Below are positions 41,373 to 51,721 of a stretch of 59,068 nucleotides of DNA, in pieces; the stretch's first letter is position 1, and each line of letters begins with the position of its first letter. The translations under genes were made by a program, and so were the position numbers. The DNA lies in assembly GCA_944380855.1 (NCBI GenBank), contig CALWIW010000009.1, positions 1 to 59,068 of the forward strand. Direction: 5' to 3'. This stretch comes from an uncultured Clostridia bacterium. GTDB taxonomy: Bacteria; Bacillota; Clostridia; Oscillospirales; Acutalibacteraceae. The notes beneath the pieces are model-generated. The model was not told the DNA's origin and searched no databases. It saw only the letters and a program-made list of their open reading frames with translations.

Positions 41373-42383
41373 TTATATTCCAGCAACAATCTGCTGAATT
41401 TTTGCACAGTCCGTAATATTAACATTTCCGTCTCTGTTAACATCATAAAGCTCATTAATCTTGTCATTGTCAATTCCGGCGAGCACACGCTGTATCTTGG
41501 TTGCATCTATAATAGTTACTGACCCGTCCATGTCAACGTCTCCGTAATAGAAACAGCCTGTATTTTCAGCCCAAGTTGAAAGAGCAATCCACGCATCTTT
41601 ACCGTTGTAATTAATTTTTCCCCAGCAATATCTGGTATCTGTATATAACTCTGTAACAAAGTAATAAGCACCCTGAGGAGGAGTTGTTATATAATCCAAA
41701 GCAGAAGCATTAGTAGAATGATCACTTCTTACTGCCAAGCTGCTCACATTAAGTCTAACTCTCATAACCTGATTTTCTCCGATTTCACCGATAGGCGGTA
41801 CAGTGTTACTCTCTGAACCACCGCCGTCAATAGGAGGTAATTCCTCAACGTCTTCATCTAACAGATAAATAAATCCAAGAAAATCCCAAGAGCTGTTTCC
41901 TCCGAAATTATCCGAACCGTCAGCCTTTCCTGTTGTCAGATAAAACATTCTTCCGTTCCAAGAAGAGTTTGAAAATGTAACGACACCGTTTTCAATCTTC
42001 TCAACAACAGCAACATGTCCGGCAGAACTGCTCCACCAAACAGCTATGGCACCCAATCTCGGTTCCTGTCCTTTTTCATAGGCTGTGGTAAGCTCGTACC
42101 ATCTTCTGGCATCATAGGTTGGAAGAGAAGGTCTTGAACCTAAAATCTCATATGCTCTGCCATAAGCATAGGCCGTACAGTTCGGCATTCCGTAGCCGCT
42201 GCTGTAAAAGATATTTTTATTACTGAAATAGTACTCATTATCATATGACGGAGTAGAAAGTCTCGGTTCAAAAGTTCCTTCTGCCGCAGCACTGAAACCG
42301 CTTGTACCAAAAAATGTAAATGTAGTCATAACGGAGATCATAATTGCCGCAAGCATTACCGCTATACGTTTTTTTCTGTTCAC
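41373..42383 (-). CDS. Secreted CHAP-domain hydrolase with SH3-like and dockerin domains
   Basis: A 336-residue exported protein. The signal peptide is about residues 1-34. A CHAP amidase/endopeptidase domain (about 55-175) has the catalytic Cys in PNCTAYAYGRA and His in SAGHVAVVE, so it should cut peptidoglycan peptides. A linker (about 180-205) precedes a bacterial SH3-like domain (about 210-275). The C-terminus is a type I dockerin: two calcium-loop repeats, DVDMDGSVTIIDATKIQRVL and DVNRDGNVNITDCAKIQQIV. It would dock on a cohesin-bearing scaffoldin. It starts with GTG and has GAGGTG upstream. Monocistronic with a terminator. Confidence 0.9.
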   Translation of the reverse strand: MNRKKRIAVMLAAIMISVMTTFTFFGTSGFSAAAEGTFEPRLSTPSYDNEYYFSNKNIFYSSGYGMPNCTAYAYGRAYEILGSRPSLPTYDARRWYELTTAYEKGQEPRLGAIAVWWSSSAGHVAVVEKIENGVVTFSNSSWNGRMFYLTTGKADGSDNFGGNSSWDFLGFIYLLDEDVEELPPIDGGGSESNTVPPIGEIGENQVMRVRLNVSSLAVRSDHSTNASALDYITTPPQGAYYFVTELYTDTRYCWGKINYNGKDAWIALSTWAENTGCFYYGDVDMDGSVTIIDATKIQRVLAGIDNDKINELYDVNRDGNVNITDCAKIQQIVAGI

Positions 42384-42804
42384 TCGAACACCTCACAAAA
42401 CTCATATATCACTGATTATCAACCACCAAATATGTACAACCATAATACGGTTACAAGCAGTTAACATCTTTGTCACTATTTTATCACTAATAATTACAGA
42501 ATTGCAACTATTTTTTGTATCCGACAAGCCTTGCAAGGATTATCCTTTGTTAACTTCAACAATTTTTATATAATACTAAATTATTACCGTTTTATTGCTG
42601 ATATTTCATTAACAATTATGTCATATCATTATATTATATATACCAATATTCCACCCTTTAAAGCAAGATTTAAAATCAATTATTACATAAAAGGAAATAA
42701 TCAAACTACACAAAATGAATTTTCGTCATTTTTTAATCAATACTTTTGTAAATATCAGCAGTTTAATAATTCTTTTTTATATAATTATTTCTGTATTTTA
42801 AAAT
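42384..42804. other. AT-rich intergenic region without a gene
   Basis: About 420 nt of very AT-rich sequence between the dockerin gene and rsmA. The minus strand near 42470-42510 has TTGCAA and TAAAAT spaced 18 nt that may be the dockerin promoter. A short palindromic stretch (AAGGAT/ATCCTT and CCTTGCAAGG, around 42528-42558) is present. A 94-codon frame at 42531-42815 has no ribosome site and low-complexity composition and is not taken as a gene. Confidence 0.5.
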
Positions 42805-43671
42805 TTAATTTTTAAACAAATCTGATAATCTGTCAGAAATTTTCCCCAATTCCTCCATTGAAAGCTCCTCAGCACGCTTCAGAGAAGGTATGCTGCAATC
42901 TTCCAAAAGAGATATTATATCCTGCTTGTTCATGGAAAGACCTGTGCTTAGGGAATTAGCTATGTTTTTACGCCGCTGTGAAAATGCAGCCCTTACCGTT
43001 TTAAAAAACAATTTTTCGTCTTTCACACTCACCGCAGGTTCTTTTCGTATATTGAGTCTGATTACCGCAGAATCCACCTTTGGTGCAGGCATAAAAGATC
43101 CGGACGATACATGAAAAAGTAACTCAGGACGGCTGTAGTACCAAACAGCGGCTGTGACCGCACCGCATTGTCTTGTTCCTACCTCTGCACAAATTCTTTG
43201 AGCTGCTTCCTTTTGTACCATAACAGTAATGGAAGTAACACTAAGTTTTTCTTCAAGGAGCCTCATAACTATTGGAGATGTAATATAGTATGGCAAATTA
43301 GCACAAACACATACTTTCATTCCCTTAAACTCTTCCTCAATGAGCTTGTTAAGGTCTAGTTTCATAACATCTTCATTTATAACCTTAACATTGTCATACT
43401 CTCCCAATGTTTCGTCAAGCACCGGAAGCAATCTCTTGTCAAGCTCTACAGCCACAACTTTTTTTGCACGCTTTGCCAGTTCATTTGTTAAAACGCCGAT
43501 ACCCGGTCCTACCTCTATTACGCCGCTGTCACTGTCAACCCCACATTCCTCAGCCATTTTAGGACAGACAGAGGGATTTATAAGAAAATTTTGACCGAGA
43601 GATTTAGAAAAAGTAAATCCATGCCGCTGTAAAATATCTTTTACAGTATTTATATTAGAAAGTTTTTCCAT
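42805..43671 (-). CDS. rsmA: 16S rRNA dimethyladenosine transferase RsmA (KsgA)
   Basis: A 288-residue enzyme that dimethylates A1518 and A1519 of 16S rRNA during 30S assembly. FTFSKSLGQNFLINP near the start and GVIEVGPGIGVLTNELA (SAM motif I) are typical, as are CANLPYYITSPIV (the NLPY catalytic motif) and FSQRRKNIANSL in the C-terminal domain. It starts on the base after the rsmF-like stop codon, so the two are translated in tandem. Confidence 0.96.
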   Translation of the reverse strand: MEKLSNINTVKDILQRHGFTFSKSLGQNFLINPSVCPKMAEECGVDSDSGVIEVGPGIGVLTNELAKRAKKVVAVELDKRLLPVLDETLGEYDNVKVINEDVMKLDLNKLIEEEFKGMKVCVCANLPYYITSPIVMRLLEEKLSVTSITVMVQKEAAQRICAEVGTRQCGAVTAAVWYYSRPELLFHVSSGSFMPAPKVDSAVIRLNIRKEPAVSVKDEKLFFKTVRAAFSQRRKNIANSLSTGLSMNKQDIISLLEDCSIPSLKRAEELSMEELGKISDRLSDLFKN

Positions 43672-45063
43672 TTATAACAATCTCAATCCTTTCGGGTATT
43701 TGTTTTTAAGTGTTCCTCCGACAGCCTTGCCAAAGCCTGTTGCCATGCCCTCACAGCAAACAGCAGTATATCCTTTAAGGCTTGAAGAAATTTCTATTTC
43801 TCCGCCCTTTAAATAGGTTAAAATCCTTTCATCATCAACAGGCAAATCCACAGCATTTACACAGTCATTTTTATGAGCCGCCATAAAAGCACTGTGTGCA
43901 GGTTCAATTCTTCCCTTTTTTATTTCTCCCAGCAAAATGCCTGCTCGCAAAACAGAACATTTATCCAAAGCAGGAAAATTTTTGATCGCCTCAGGCATAA
44001 TAAGAATTTTATCGTTTATCACAGAGATATTTTCTCCAAAAGGTCTGCTTAAAAATAAACTGTCATAAAAATCCATTATTTGTTCCCTTGAAATCTCTTC
44101 TGCCGGTTTTTTTAGAGGTTTGGTTTTCCTTTTGCTCTGCTTTTGATTCATTGTTACGCAATCAAAACCAATTGACTCTCCAAAGGAACCTTTGTGCCTA
44201 AGCTTTACTGCAAAATGACCTTCACCGCCGTGAAAAGGAAAAATTCTAACTGCACCCTGTTCCGTTTTCATGCCGAAGCTTTCATTTTCATCTGTAATCT
44301 CAAAATCAGGGTTATTTTTCAAAAAGCTTTCTACAACACCTTCATTTTCTTCGGGAGAAAATGTACAGGTTGAGTATACAATTGTACCTCCGGGTTTAAG
44401 TGCGGTTTTCGCACTTTCCAAAATATTAAGCTGACGAGCCGCACAGGCGATAACATGTTCACGGCTCCAATGCTCTGCTGCCTGAGGTTCTTTTCTGAAC
44501 ATTCCCTCTCCGCTGCATGGTGCGTCAACAAGTATTTTATCAAAACAGCCTGCAAGTTTTTGACATAGGCTCTCAGGGCTTTCACTTGAAACCACAGCGT
44601 TTTTAACACCCATTCTTTCTATATTTGAAAGAAGCACCAATGCCCTTGACTTAACAATTTCGTTAGACCATAACAGACCCTTGCCATTAAGCTTAGAAGC
44701 AATTTGTGTTGACTTTCCTCCCGGAGCCGCACATAAATCCAAAACACAATCTCCCTGCTGAGGATTTAAAAGTGTCACAGCACTCATGGCTGAAGGTTCC
44801 TGAATATAAAACGCACCGCAGTGGTGCAAGGGACTGTTTCCCAAAGACTGAACATTTTCGGGAATATAAGTACCCTCCGACGAAAAAGGCACTTGCTCCC
44901 ACGGAAAATCCAGCAAGCCTTTAATTTTTTCAACCGTAGATTTTATGGTGTTAACTCTAAGCCCCCTAAAAGGCTCTCTGTCATAACATTCTATAAATTT
45001 TTGAAAATCACTTTTTAAAATAGGTTTTATTTCATTTAAAAAATCAGGTAATAATTGTATCAT
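43672..45063 (-). CDS. 16S rRNA (cytosine-C5) methyltransferase, RsmF-like
   Basis: A 463-residue NOL1/NOP2/Sun methyltransferase. SAM motif I is VLDLCAAPGGKSTQIA, motif IV is VDAPCSGEGMFRK (first Cys) and motif VI is YSTCTFSPEENEGVV (catalytic Cys). The C-terminal extension (about residues 300-463), with a PUA-like fold, fits the RsmF/YebU group that methylates C1407. It directly precedes rsmA, so two 16S rRNA modification genes form a unit. Confidence 0.9.
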   Translation of the reverse strand: MIQLLPDFLNEIKPILKSDFQKFIECYDREPFRGLRVNTIKSTVEKIKGLLDFPWEQVPFSSEGTYIPENVQSLGNSPLHHCGAFYIQEPSAMSAVTLLNPQQGDCVLDLCAAPGGKSTQIASKLNGKGLLWSNEIVKSRALVLLSNIERMGVKNAVVSSESPESLCQKLAGCFDKILVDAPCSGEGMFRKEPQAAEHWSREHVIACAARQLNILESAKTALKPGGTIVYSTCTFSPEENEGVVESFLKNNPDFEITDENESFGMKTEQGAVRIFPFHGGEGHFAVKLRHKGSFGESIGFDCVTMNQKQSKRKTKPLKKPAEEISREQIMDFYDSLFLSRPFGENISVINDKILIMPEAIKNFPALDKCSVLRAGILLGEIKKGRIEPAHSAFMAAHKNDCVNAVDLPVDDERILTYLKGGEIEISSSLKGYTAVCCEGMATGFGKAVGGTLKNKYPKGLRLL

Positions 45064-45114
45064 AGTATATCTTCCGCTTAACAGTTTATAATAATATCAA
45101 AGGAGGTGCTAAAC

Positions 45115-45312
45115 TTGAGCAGACAAAACAAAAGAAGCTATCAGAACAACAACAAACAAAACAACCAGTCAACGAATCACGCGGACAACAACTATCCTGT
45201 TGATTCCATGAACGATGTTTATGAGTCATACGGACAGTCTTCTGTAAAGAGAAATAAAAACAATCAGAAGCACAACGCCGCTCAAAATAAAAACGAAAGT
45301 AACTGCCGCTGA
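45115..45312 (+). CDS. Small Asn/Gln/Lys-rich protein
   Basis: A 65-residue hydrophilic protein, very rich in Asn, Gln, Lys and Ser, with a short less polar middle (YPVDSMNDVYESYGQ) and no signal peptide. TTG 45115 lies 8 nt after a perfect AGGAGG; the in-frame GTG at 45106 sits inside that site. It is divergent from the rsmF-like gene and followed by a strong terminator. Composition recalls small spore proteins such as gamma-SASP, but no repeat or protease site proves that. A GTATA/TATAATA pair with a 17-nt spacer (45065-45093) could be a forespore-type promoter. Family not recognised. Confidence 0.65.
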   Translation: MSRQNKRSYQNNNKQNNQSTNHADNNYPVDSMNDVYESYGQSSVKRNKNNQKHNAAQNKNESNCR

Positions 45313-45380
45313 TTATATTTTTCCCTTTTTCCATCATTTTATATGCACAAATAGACAAATCACGTAAAACCGTATATTTA

Positions 45381-45420
45381 CAACATCCGTCGGATAAAAT
45401 AAGTTATCCGACGGATGTTG
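45381..45420. terminator. Strong bidirectional terminator
   Basis: Perfect 17-bp arms (45381-45397 and 45404-45420) with a 6-nt loop and TTTTT on the plus strand (GC TTTTT), between the convergent small protein gene and the LUD gene. Confidence 0.92.
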
Positions 45421-45436
45421 GCTTTTTATGTTTTGA

Positions 45437-46114
45437 TCAAAATCCCAGTTCTTCACCCACAAGAATTACTTTAATTCTGTTCTTCTGACGCTGATATCCG
45501 CTTATAAGGTAACTGCAGCAAATTCTTCCTTCACTCTTGCAGCCGTCCGCAAGTCCTGTACTCTCTCCGTCTTTTGCAGAAAGACAGACTCCGCATTTTG
45601 CACAATAAGTGTCCTTATTAAGTCTCACGGTATTCGCAGGTGCCGCTATTTCCTTTACACGCATTTCCGCCTCTTTAATGTTTCTGACGATTTTATTATA
45701 GCCGCATACAACTACAACGCTTTTAGGACCGTAAACAATGGCGGCAACTCTGTTTCCGTTTCCGTCCACGTTATAAAGCTCACCATTTTCGGTAATTGCG
45801 TTCGCACTTGTAAAATATACATCGGCAGAAAAAGCACCCCTGTAAACCTGTTCAATTTCCTCTGGTGTAATTCCCTCTTTTGCACGGTCCAGATAGTTGT
45901 ATTTTTTCTTTTTTATCAAATCCATTATGCCTGTTTCTACAAGGGATACAGAACCGCCGCTTGCAATGGTGTCGCCGCTGTTTATAAGACTTTCAGCCAA
46001 TAAAGCCGCATCCTCTTTGGTTCTGCAAAAATATGCTTCCATGTTGTTAGCCTTTAAGTTTGCAATAGTTTTTTCAATTTTCTTATCAATTACGCTTTGT
46101 TTACAGGAATCCAT
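45437..46114 (-). CDS. LUD domain protein (lactate utilisation-like)
   Basis: A 225-residue single LUD/DUF162 domain protein. ASGGSVSLVETGIMDLI, SANAITENGELYNVDGNGNRVAA and YGPKSVVVVCGYNKIV are the characteristic stretches (LutB/LutC-type fold). The C-terminus has four cysteines (TYCAKCGVCLSAK and RICCSY) that may bind metal. It lacks the iron-sulfur domains of LutB and no lutA is near, so this is the stand-alone type common in Clostridia, function not established. Flanked by terminators. Confidence 0.86.
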   Translation of the reverse strand: MDSCKQSVIDKKIEKTIANLKANNMEAYFCRTKEDAALLAESLINSGDTIASGGSVSLVETGIMDLIKKKKYNYLDRAKEGITPEEIEQVYRGAFSADVYFTSANAITENGELYNVDGNGNRVAAIVYGPKSVVVVCGYNKIVRNIKEAEMRVKEIAAPANTVRLNKDTYCAKCGVCLSAKDGESTGLADGCKSEGRICCSYLISGYQRQKNRIKVILVGEELGF

Positions 46115-46218
46115 TCAATTCATCGCCCTTTGAAAAAATTTAATTTTCATAATTATACATAAAAATAGTAGTTTTTTCAAGTATTTTAAAATCTTCGATT
46201 ACACTGCTCCGTAAACAC

Positions 46219-46252
46219 AAACAAGGTTCGGCAATTATACCGAACCTTGTTT
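46219..46252 (-). terminator. Terminator of the zinc-ribbon gene
   Basis: Perfect 13-bp arms (46219-46231 and 46240-46252) with an 8-nt loop, about 20 nt beyond the stop at 46271. Confidence 0.82.
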
Positions 46253-46270
46253 AAAATATAACAATCGTTT

Positions 46271-47386
46271 TTAATTAAACCACTTGACTGCCGAAAAATT
46301 ATCAAGCATGGCTTCTCCCTGATCAGTTTCGTCGTAAACACTTCTTATAATCATAACCATTCCGTCTTTCTCTGTAACCAAAAACTCTGTATATTTGTAT
46401 TGTATAGATTCATCATACTCAGTAAGTTCAACAACACATTTTGCAAATTCAACTCCACAAATATCAATATATTCAATATCAGAAGTCACAAATGTGTTTT
46501 CGTCAATAACCGATGTAGACGTAGTTACTAAGCTTTGAATATAATAATATGCCGCATCTTCAAAAGACATACCAAGCTTTTGAATGTGTACAGCAAGCTC
46601 ATTATCCGACTCGTCCAACACATTTATTCCTATAACACCCACAGTAAGGTCAGTATTATCCAATCCGTATGCAGTCTGTATTTCGCTTTCTGTCAACACA
46701 TAATAATCTGAAGGAACATTGTAAACAAGACCGAAAAACTCATTATGATAAACATTTTCTGTTATTGTTCCTTTATAAAAGTCTAAATTGCCCTCCAACT
46801 GCGGGTCAGCTTCTGTGGTACTCTCAATTGTCGGCAGTTCCTCGTCCTCAAAAGGATTCTCGTAAAAGGGATTATCTTCATAATCCTGATAAACGTCACT
46901 GTCAATACCGCCGCCTTTTGAATTTGTGATAGGCTCTTTATGCTGGTTACCCTGAGAGTTTCCGAAAAACAGGAAATACGCTCCTGCTCCCAATCCTACA
47001 GCAAGAACAACACAGACTATAATAATCACAGCGACTTTACCGCCGCTTTTCTTCTTTGGCTGGTTTGGCTGCATTTGATTGTTATAGTATCCGTATGGAT
47101 ACTGACCCGGAGTTGTAAAACTGTTGTTTCCGTTTAAATTCGGATTATTATAGCTCTGATTATTATAAACGTTATTTCCGTTGTTGTAACCGTAATAATT
47201 ACCCGAATTATTTACAGCGTCACTGCCTTGATTGTTAATGTTATTGGAGCCGTAAACACCGCCGTTTTCTGACTGGTTATAGTTGTTTTCAGTTTGCTGT
47301 CCGGCTGTATTTTCCACTGCTGTGCCACAGGAAGGACATACATTCATTCCTTCCTCAAGTTTAAACCCGCAATTTCTGCAAAACAT
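46271..47386 (-). CDS. Zinc-ribbon membrane protein
   Basis: A 371-residue protein. A four-Cys zinc ribbon at residues 1-20 (CRNCGFKLEEGMNVCPSCG) is followed by an Asn/Gly/Tyr-rich disordered linker to about residue 110, one membrane helix (about 113-138) and an extracellular domain of about 230 residues. The layout is like other clostridial zinc_ribbon-TM proteins, with the ribbon inside the cell. The outer domain contains many acidic and aromatic residues (YYVLTESEIQTAYGLDNTDL) and is unrecognised. Function unknown. It stands alone. Confidence 0.78.
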   Translation of the reverse strand: MFCRNCGFKLEEGMNVCPSCGTAVENTAGQQTENNYNQSENGGVYGSNNINNQGSDAVNNSGNYYGYNNGNNVYNNQSYNNPNLNGNNSFTTPGQYPYGYYNNQMQPNQPKKKSGGKVAVIIIVCVVLAVGLGAGAYFLFFGNSQGNQHKEPITNSKGGGIDSDVYQDYEDNPFYENPFEDEELPTIESTTEADPQLEGNLDFYKGTITENVYHNEFFGLVYNVPSDYYVLTESEIQTAYGLDNTDLTVGVIGINVLDESDNELAVHIQKLGMSFEDAAYYYIQSLVTTSTSVIDENTFVTSDIEYIDICGVEFAKCVVELTEYDESIQYKYTEFLVTEKDGMVMIIRSVYDETDQGEAMLDNFSAVKWFN

Positions 47387-47481
47387 ATTTTTCCCCTTCC
47401 CTTCAATAAAAATATTAAAGTAATTATATTATACTTTAACATACATTTCAACCAATAATATTAAAAAATATATATTTTTTC

Positions 47482-49470
<1,989 letters not shown>

Positions 49471-50415
49471 TTACCTCGGTTTATATATCCAGGGCATATA
49501 ATTAAAATTAAATACTGCCCGCTTAATAGTTTTATTTGATTTTGCAGAAACCACAAGAAGCTTTTCATAGCCTTTAATCTTTAAAGCTCTTTTAACCGTT
49601 TTAATATCATACCCCTTTTTTATGAGGGAATCTACACAGCCAAGCACAACCTCGGGAAGCTTTTCCTTTTCAAATTTTTCCTTTGTATCTTCTTTCGCAT
49701 TGCAGTAGTCAAGCAGCTCTCTTATTCTAAGCATTCCCTCGATTTTTCCAAAACAAGAAAAATCATCAGCCGCAGCAAGAGATTTCGGCACTTCTATGGA
49801 ACTGTCACGCTCCATAACATAATCGCACTGAAAAATCTTTTCAGCGAGGAGCAGAGATTTATAAACATATTCCTCTGCATATCCTACGGAGCTTTCATCG
49901 TCAAAAAATACTTTCCTGTTATTTATAAAAGAATTTTTAAACATCATTGCACCCAAATCAAGGCTTGTATACCCACATATCAGTGCGTTGAACATTTCTT
50001 CACCGCTGATTTTAACAGAAGACAGGCTAATTCCTTTCGAGCTGTCCGATTCCGGCTTTTTGCCGAATATTACGTCAGCAGAACTTTGCAAAGCTCCTTC
50101 ATAATAAGTCTTAATAAAATTTTTATACATATGCTTAGGGAAAATAAATGTAGAATAAACGCCCTGTGAATTTCTAAGCCCCGAATTTAAAACGGCACCG
50201 TAACTGCTGTTTCCACACTGAATTACTCTGCCGTTAAGCTCCAATAGCTTTACGCCGTTTAACGCCTGAAGCATTGTATTATCAGAAGAATTAATATCAA
50301 GTAAAATATACTCCGTATTTATTCCTCCTGTGCTGTCCCTTAAGCTTTTCAGAACGCTTTTTATGCTCTCTCCCAAATTTTTCATCGGTATTATAACCGA
50401 CACATCAAAATTCAT
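49471..50415 (-). CDS. Glycosyltransferase family 2-like protein
   Basis: A 314-residue GT-A fold protein: FDVSVIIPMKNLGESIKSVL at the start, then ILLDINSSDNT in the place of the DxSDG/T motif. Further parts are divergent and no clear second DxD is visible, so catalytic activity is uncertain. It has no membrane segment. Start at ATG 50415 gives the family N-terminus; an upstream in-frame start at 50439 adds 8 residues. In the operon it sits between an HD protein and ligA, with no other sugar gene nearby. Confidence 0.7.
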   Translation of the reverse strand: MNFDVSVIIPMKNLGESIKSVLKSLRDSTGGINTEYILLDINSSDNTMLQALNGVKLLELNGRVIQCGNSSYGAVLNSGLRNSQGVYSTFIFPKHMYKNFIKTYYEGALQSSADVIFGKKPESDSSKGISLSSVKISGEEMFNALICGYTSLDLGAMMFKNSFINNRKVFFDDESSVGYAEEYVYKSLLLAEKIFQCDYVMERDSSIEVPKSLAAADDFSCFGKIEGMLRIRELLDYCNAKEDTKEKFEKEKLPEVVLGCVDSLIKKGYDIKTVKRALKIKGYEKLLVVSAKSNKTIKRAVFNFNYMPWIYKPR

Positions 50416-50450
50416 ATTTCTCTCTTCCTCAAATTTCAAATTAAAAGCTG

Positions 50451-51029
50451 TTACCTCTTATTAACAGCTGAAGTACCCTTTTCTTTCAAATATGTGGACT
50501 CCAAGTCCGCTAAATGCAGCTTAACGGCAAGGGGATATTTTTCATAAGCAAGACTTACCGTGTGTCCGTTGCTGTCCTCAAAGCCGCCCATATGCCAGCG
50601 GATTGCCATAGCCTCTTCAATTTTCAGTCTCATAAATCTTTCTATAAGAAAAACGGATTTTTCTCCGTGACCGTAAGGAAAGCTGTCTTCTATGGCATAA
50701 AAAGGCTGCTTTTCCCACTGTCCTGTCTGTTCGTTTTTAACATTTCTTGTACTTACCTTGTAAAACTGTGCCTTGCACAGGTCGTGGAGCAACGCCGCTA
50801 TGGCAAAACTTTCCACGTTGTCCTTATCCTCGTCAAAATGCTTTTCCATAAGGGTATTAAAAACACTCAAAGAATGCATAACAAGGCCGGATTCACAGGC
50901 ACAGTGATATTTTGTACTGGCAGGTGCAGTGAAAAAATCAGTTTTCTGCATCCAGTCAAGAAGCTCCTTTGAGCCGGCTCTTGTTATATATTTAGTGTAA
51001 GTATTTATAAACTCATCTTTATAGTTCAT
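50451..51029 (-). CDS. HD domain protein
   Basis: A 192-residue protein with an HD phosphohydrolase site: KYHCACESGLVMHSLSVF (first His), AALLHDLCKA (HD) and late HLADLES (Asp). It is similar in layout to proteins that act on nucleotides or nucleic acids, but the substrate is unknown. It is 25 nt downstream of the TIGR01440 gene and shares the operon with ligA. Confidence 0.8.
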   Translation of the reverse strand: MNYKDEFINTYTKYITRAGSKELLDWMQKTDFFTAPASTKYHCACESGLVMHSLSVFNTLMEKHFDEDKDNVESFAIAALLHDLCKAQFYKVSTRNVKNEQTGQWEKQPFYAIEDSFPYGHGEKSVFLIERFMRLKIEEAMAIRWHMGGFEDSNGHTVSLAYEKYPLAVKLHLADLESTYLKEKGTSAVNKR

Positions 51030-51054
51030 ATGTACCTCCCCAAATCTGTATATA

Positions 51055-51633
51055 TCAAAGTTTTACTCTGTATTTTTCGTCAAACTCATAAACTGCCCTG
51101 TTTCCGCCGATATATTTCGGACGGGTTTTGGCACATATTATTATTGCATTTCCGATTTTATCAAGGGAAAGTCTTACGGGAACTGCCGTTTCTTTAAGGT
51201 GCATGCCTATTAAGGTTCCGCCTATATCAATTCCTCCGTCAGCCTTTACCTTTTCAACCATACATGGATTTTCAAAAACAGAATAAGCCACAGTTGCACT
51301 GCTTCCCCCTGCCTTAGGCTGAGGAACAACAGACACTTTTTCAAGATTGTGAAGCTGTGCATATTCATTTTCTACAACCAAAGCTCGGTTGAGATGCTCA
51401 CAGCACTGAGTTGCAAGGTAAATACCCTTTTCTTTGAGCATTGGATAAAATCCCTTATATAATGCTTTCGCAGCCTCAAAGCTGGAATCATGACCTATAT
51501 TTCCTCCCACAATCTCGCTTGTGGAACAGCCGAGCACCAGCAAGTCGCCTTGTTTAAGGTCAGCCTTCTCAATGAGCTGAGAAAAGACCTCCCTTGCCTG
51601 CTCTGTAATTTCATCATAATTTATGTTTTCCAT
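51055..51633 (-). CDS. TIGR01440 (UPF0340/YwlG-like) protein
   Basis: A 192-residue conserved protein of unknown function. Recognisable stretches are LGCSTSEIVGGNIGHDSS, YLATQCCEHLNRALVVE and GGSSATVAYSVFENPCMVE, with the Cys-Cys-Glu-His cluster invariant in the family. It starts at ATG 51633 (SD GTGGTGA); the frame extends four codons further up. It is first of the operon that ends with ligA and follows the ispH-S1 terminator. Confidence 0.88.
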   Translation of the reverse strand: MENINYDEITEQAREVFSQLIEKADLKQGDLLVLGCSTSEIVGGNIGHDSSFEAAKALYKGFYPMLKEKGIYLATQCCEHLNRALVVENEYAQLHNLEKVSVVPQPKAGGSSATVAYSVFENPCMVEKVKADGGIDIGGTLIGMHLKETAVPVRLSLDKIGNAIIICAKTRPKYIGGNRAVYEFDEKYRVKL

Positions 51634-51683
51634 TTTTTTCACCACTTATTCTTTTGCAAAACTTATAAAAGCAAAACACAAAA

Positions 51684-51707
51684 GCGGACACCCAACAGGA
51701 TGTCCGC
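51684..51707 (-). terminator. ispH-S1 terminator
   Basis: Ten-bp arms including one wobble pair (51684-51693 and 51698-51707), 4-nt loop, then TTTTGTGTTTTG on the minus strand; 14 nt beyond the stop. Confidence 0.88.
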
Positions 51708-51721
51708 CGTTAGTTTCAGAA

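Noticed and set aside
42528-42558. CCTTGCAAGG palindrome as a phage attachment site
   Set aside because: No integrase, tRNA gene or direct repeat partner in the window.
42531-42815. 94-codon plus-strand frame in the gap before rsmA
   Set aside because: Very AT-rich composition, no ribosome site and overlap with the end of rsmA; likely chance.
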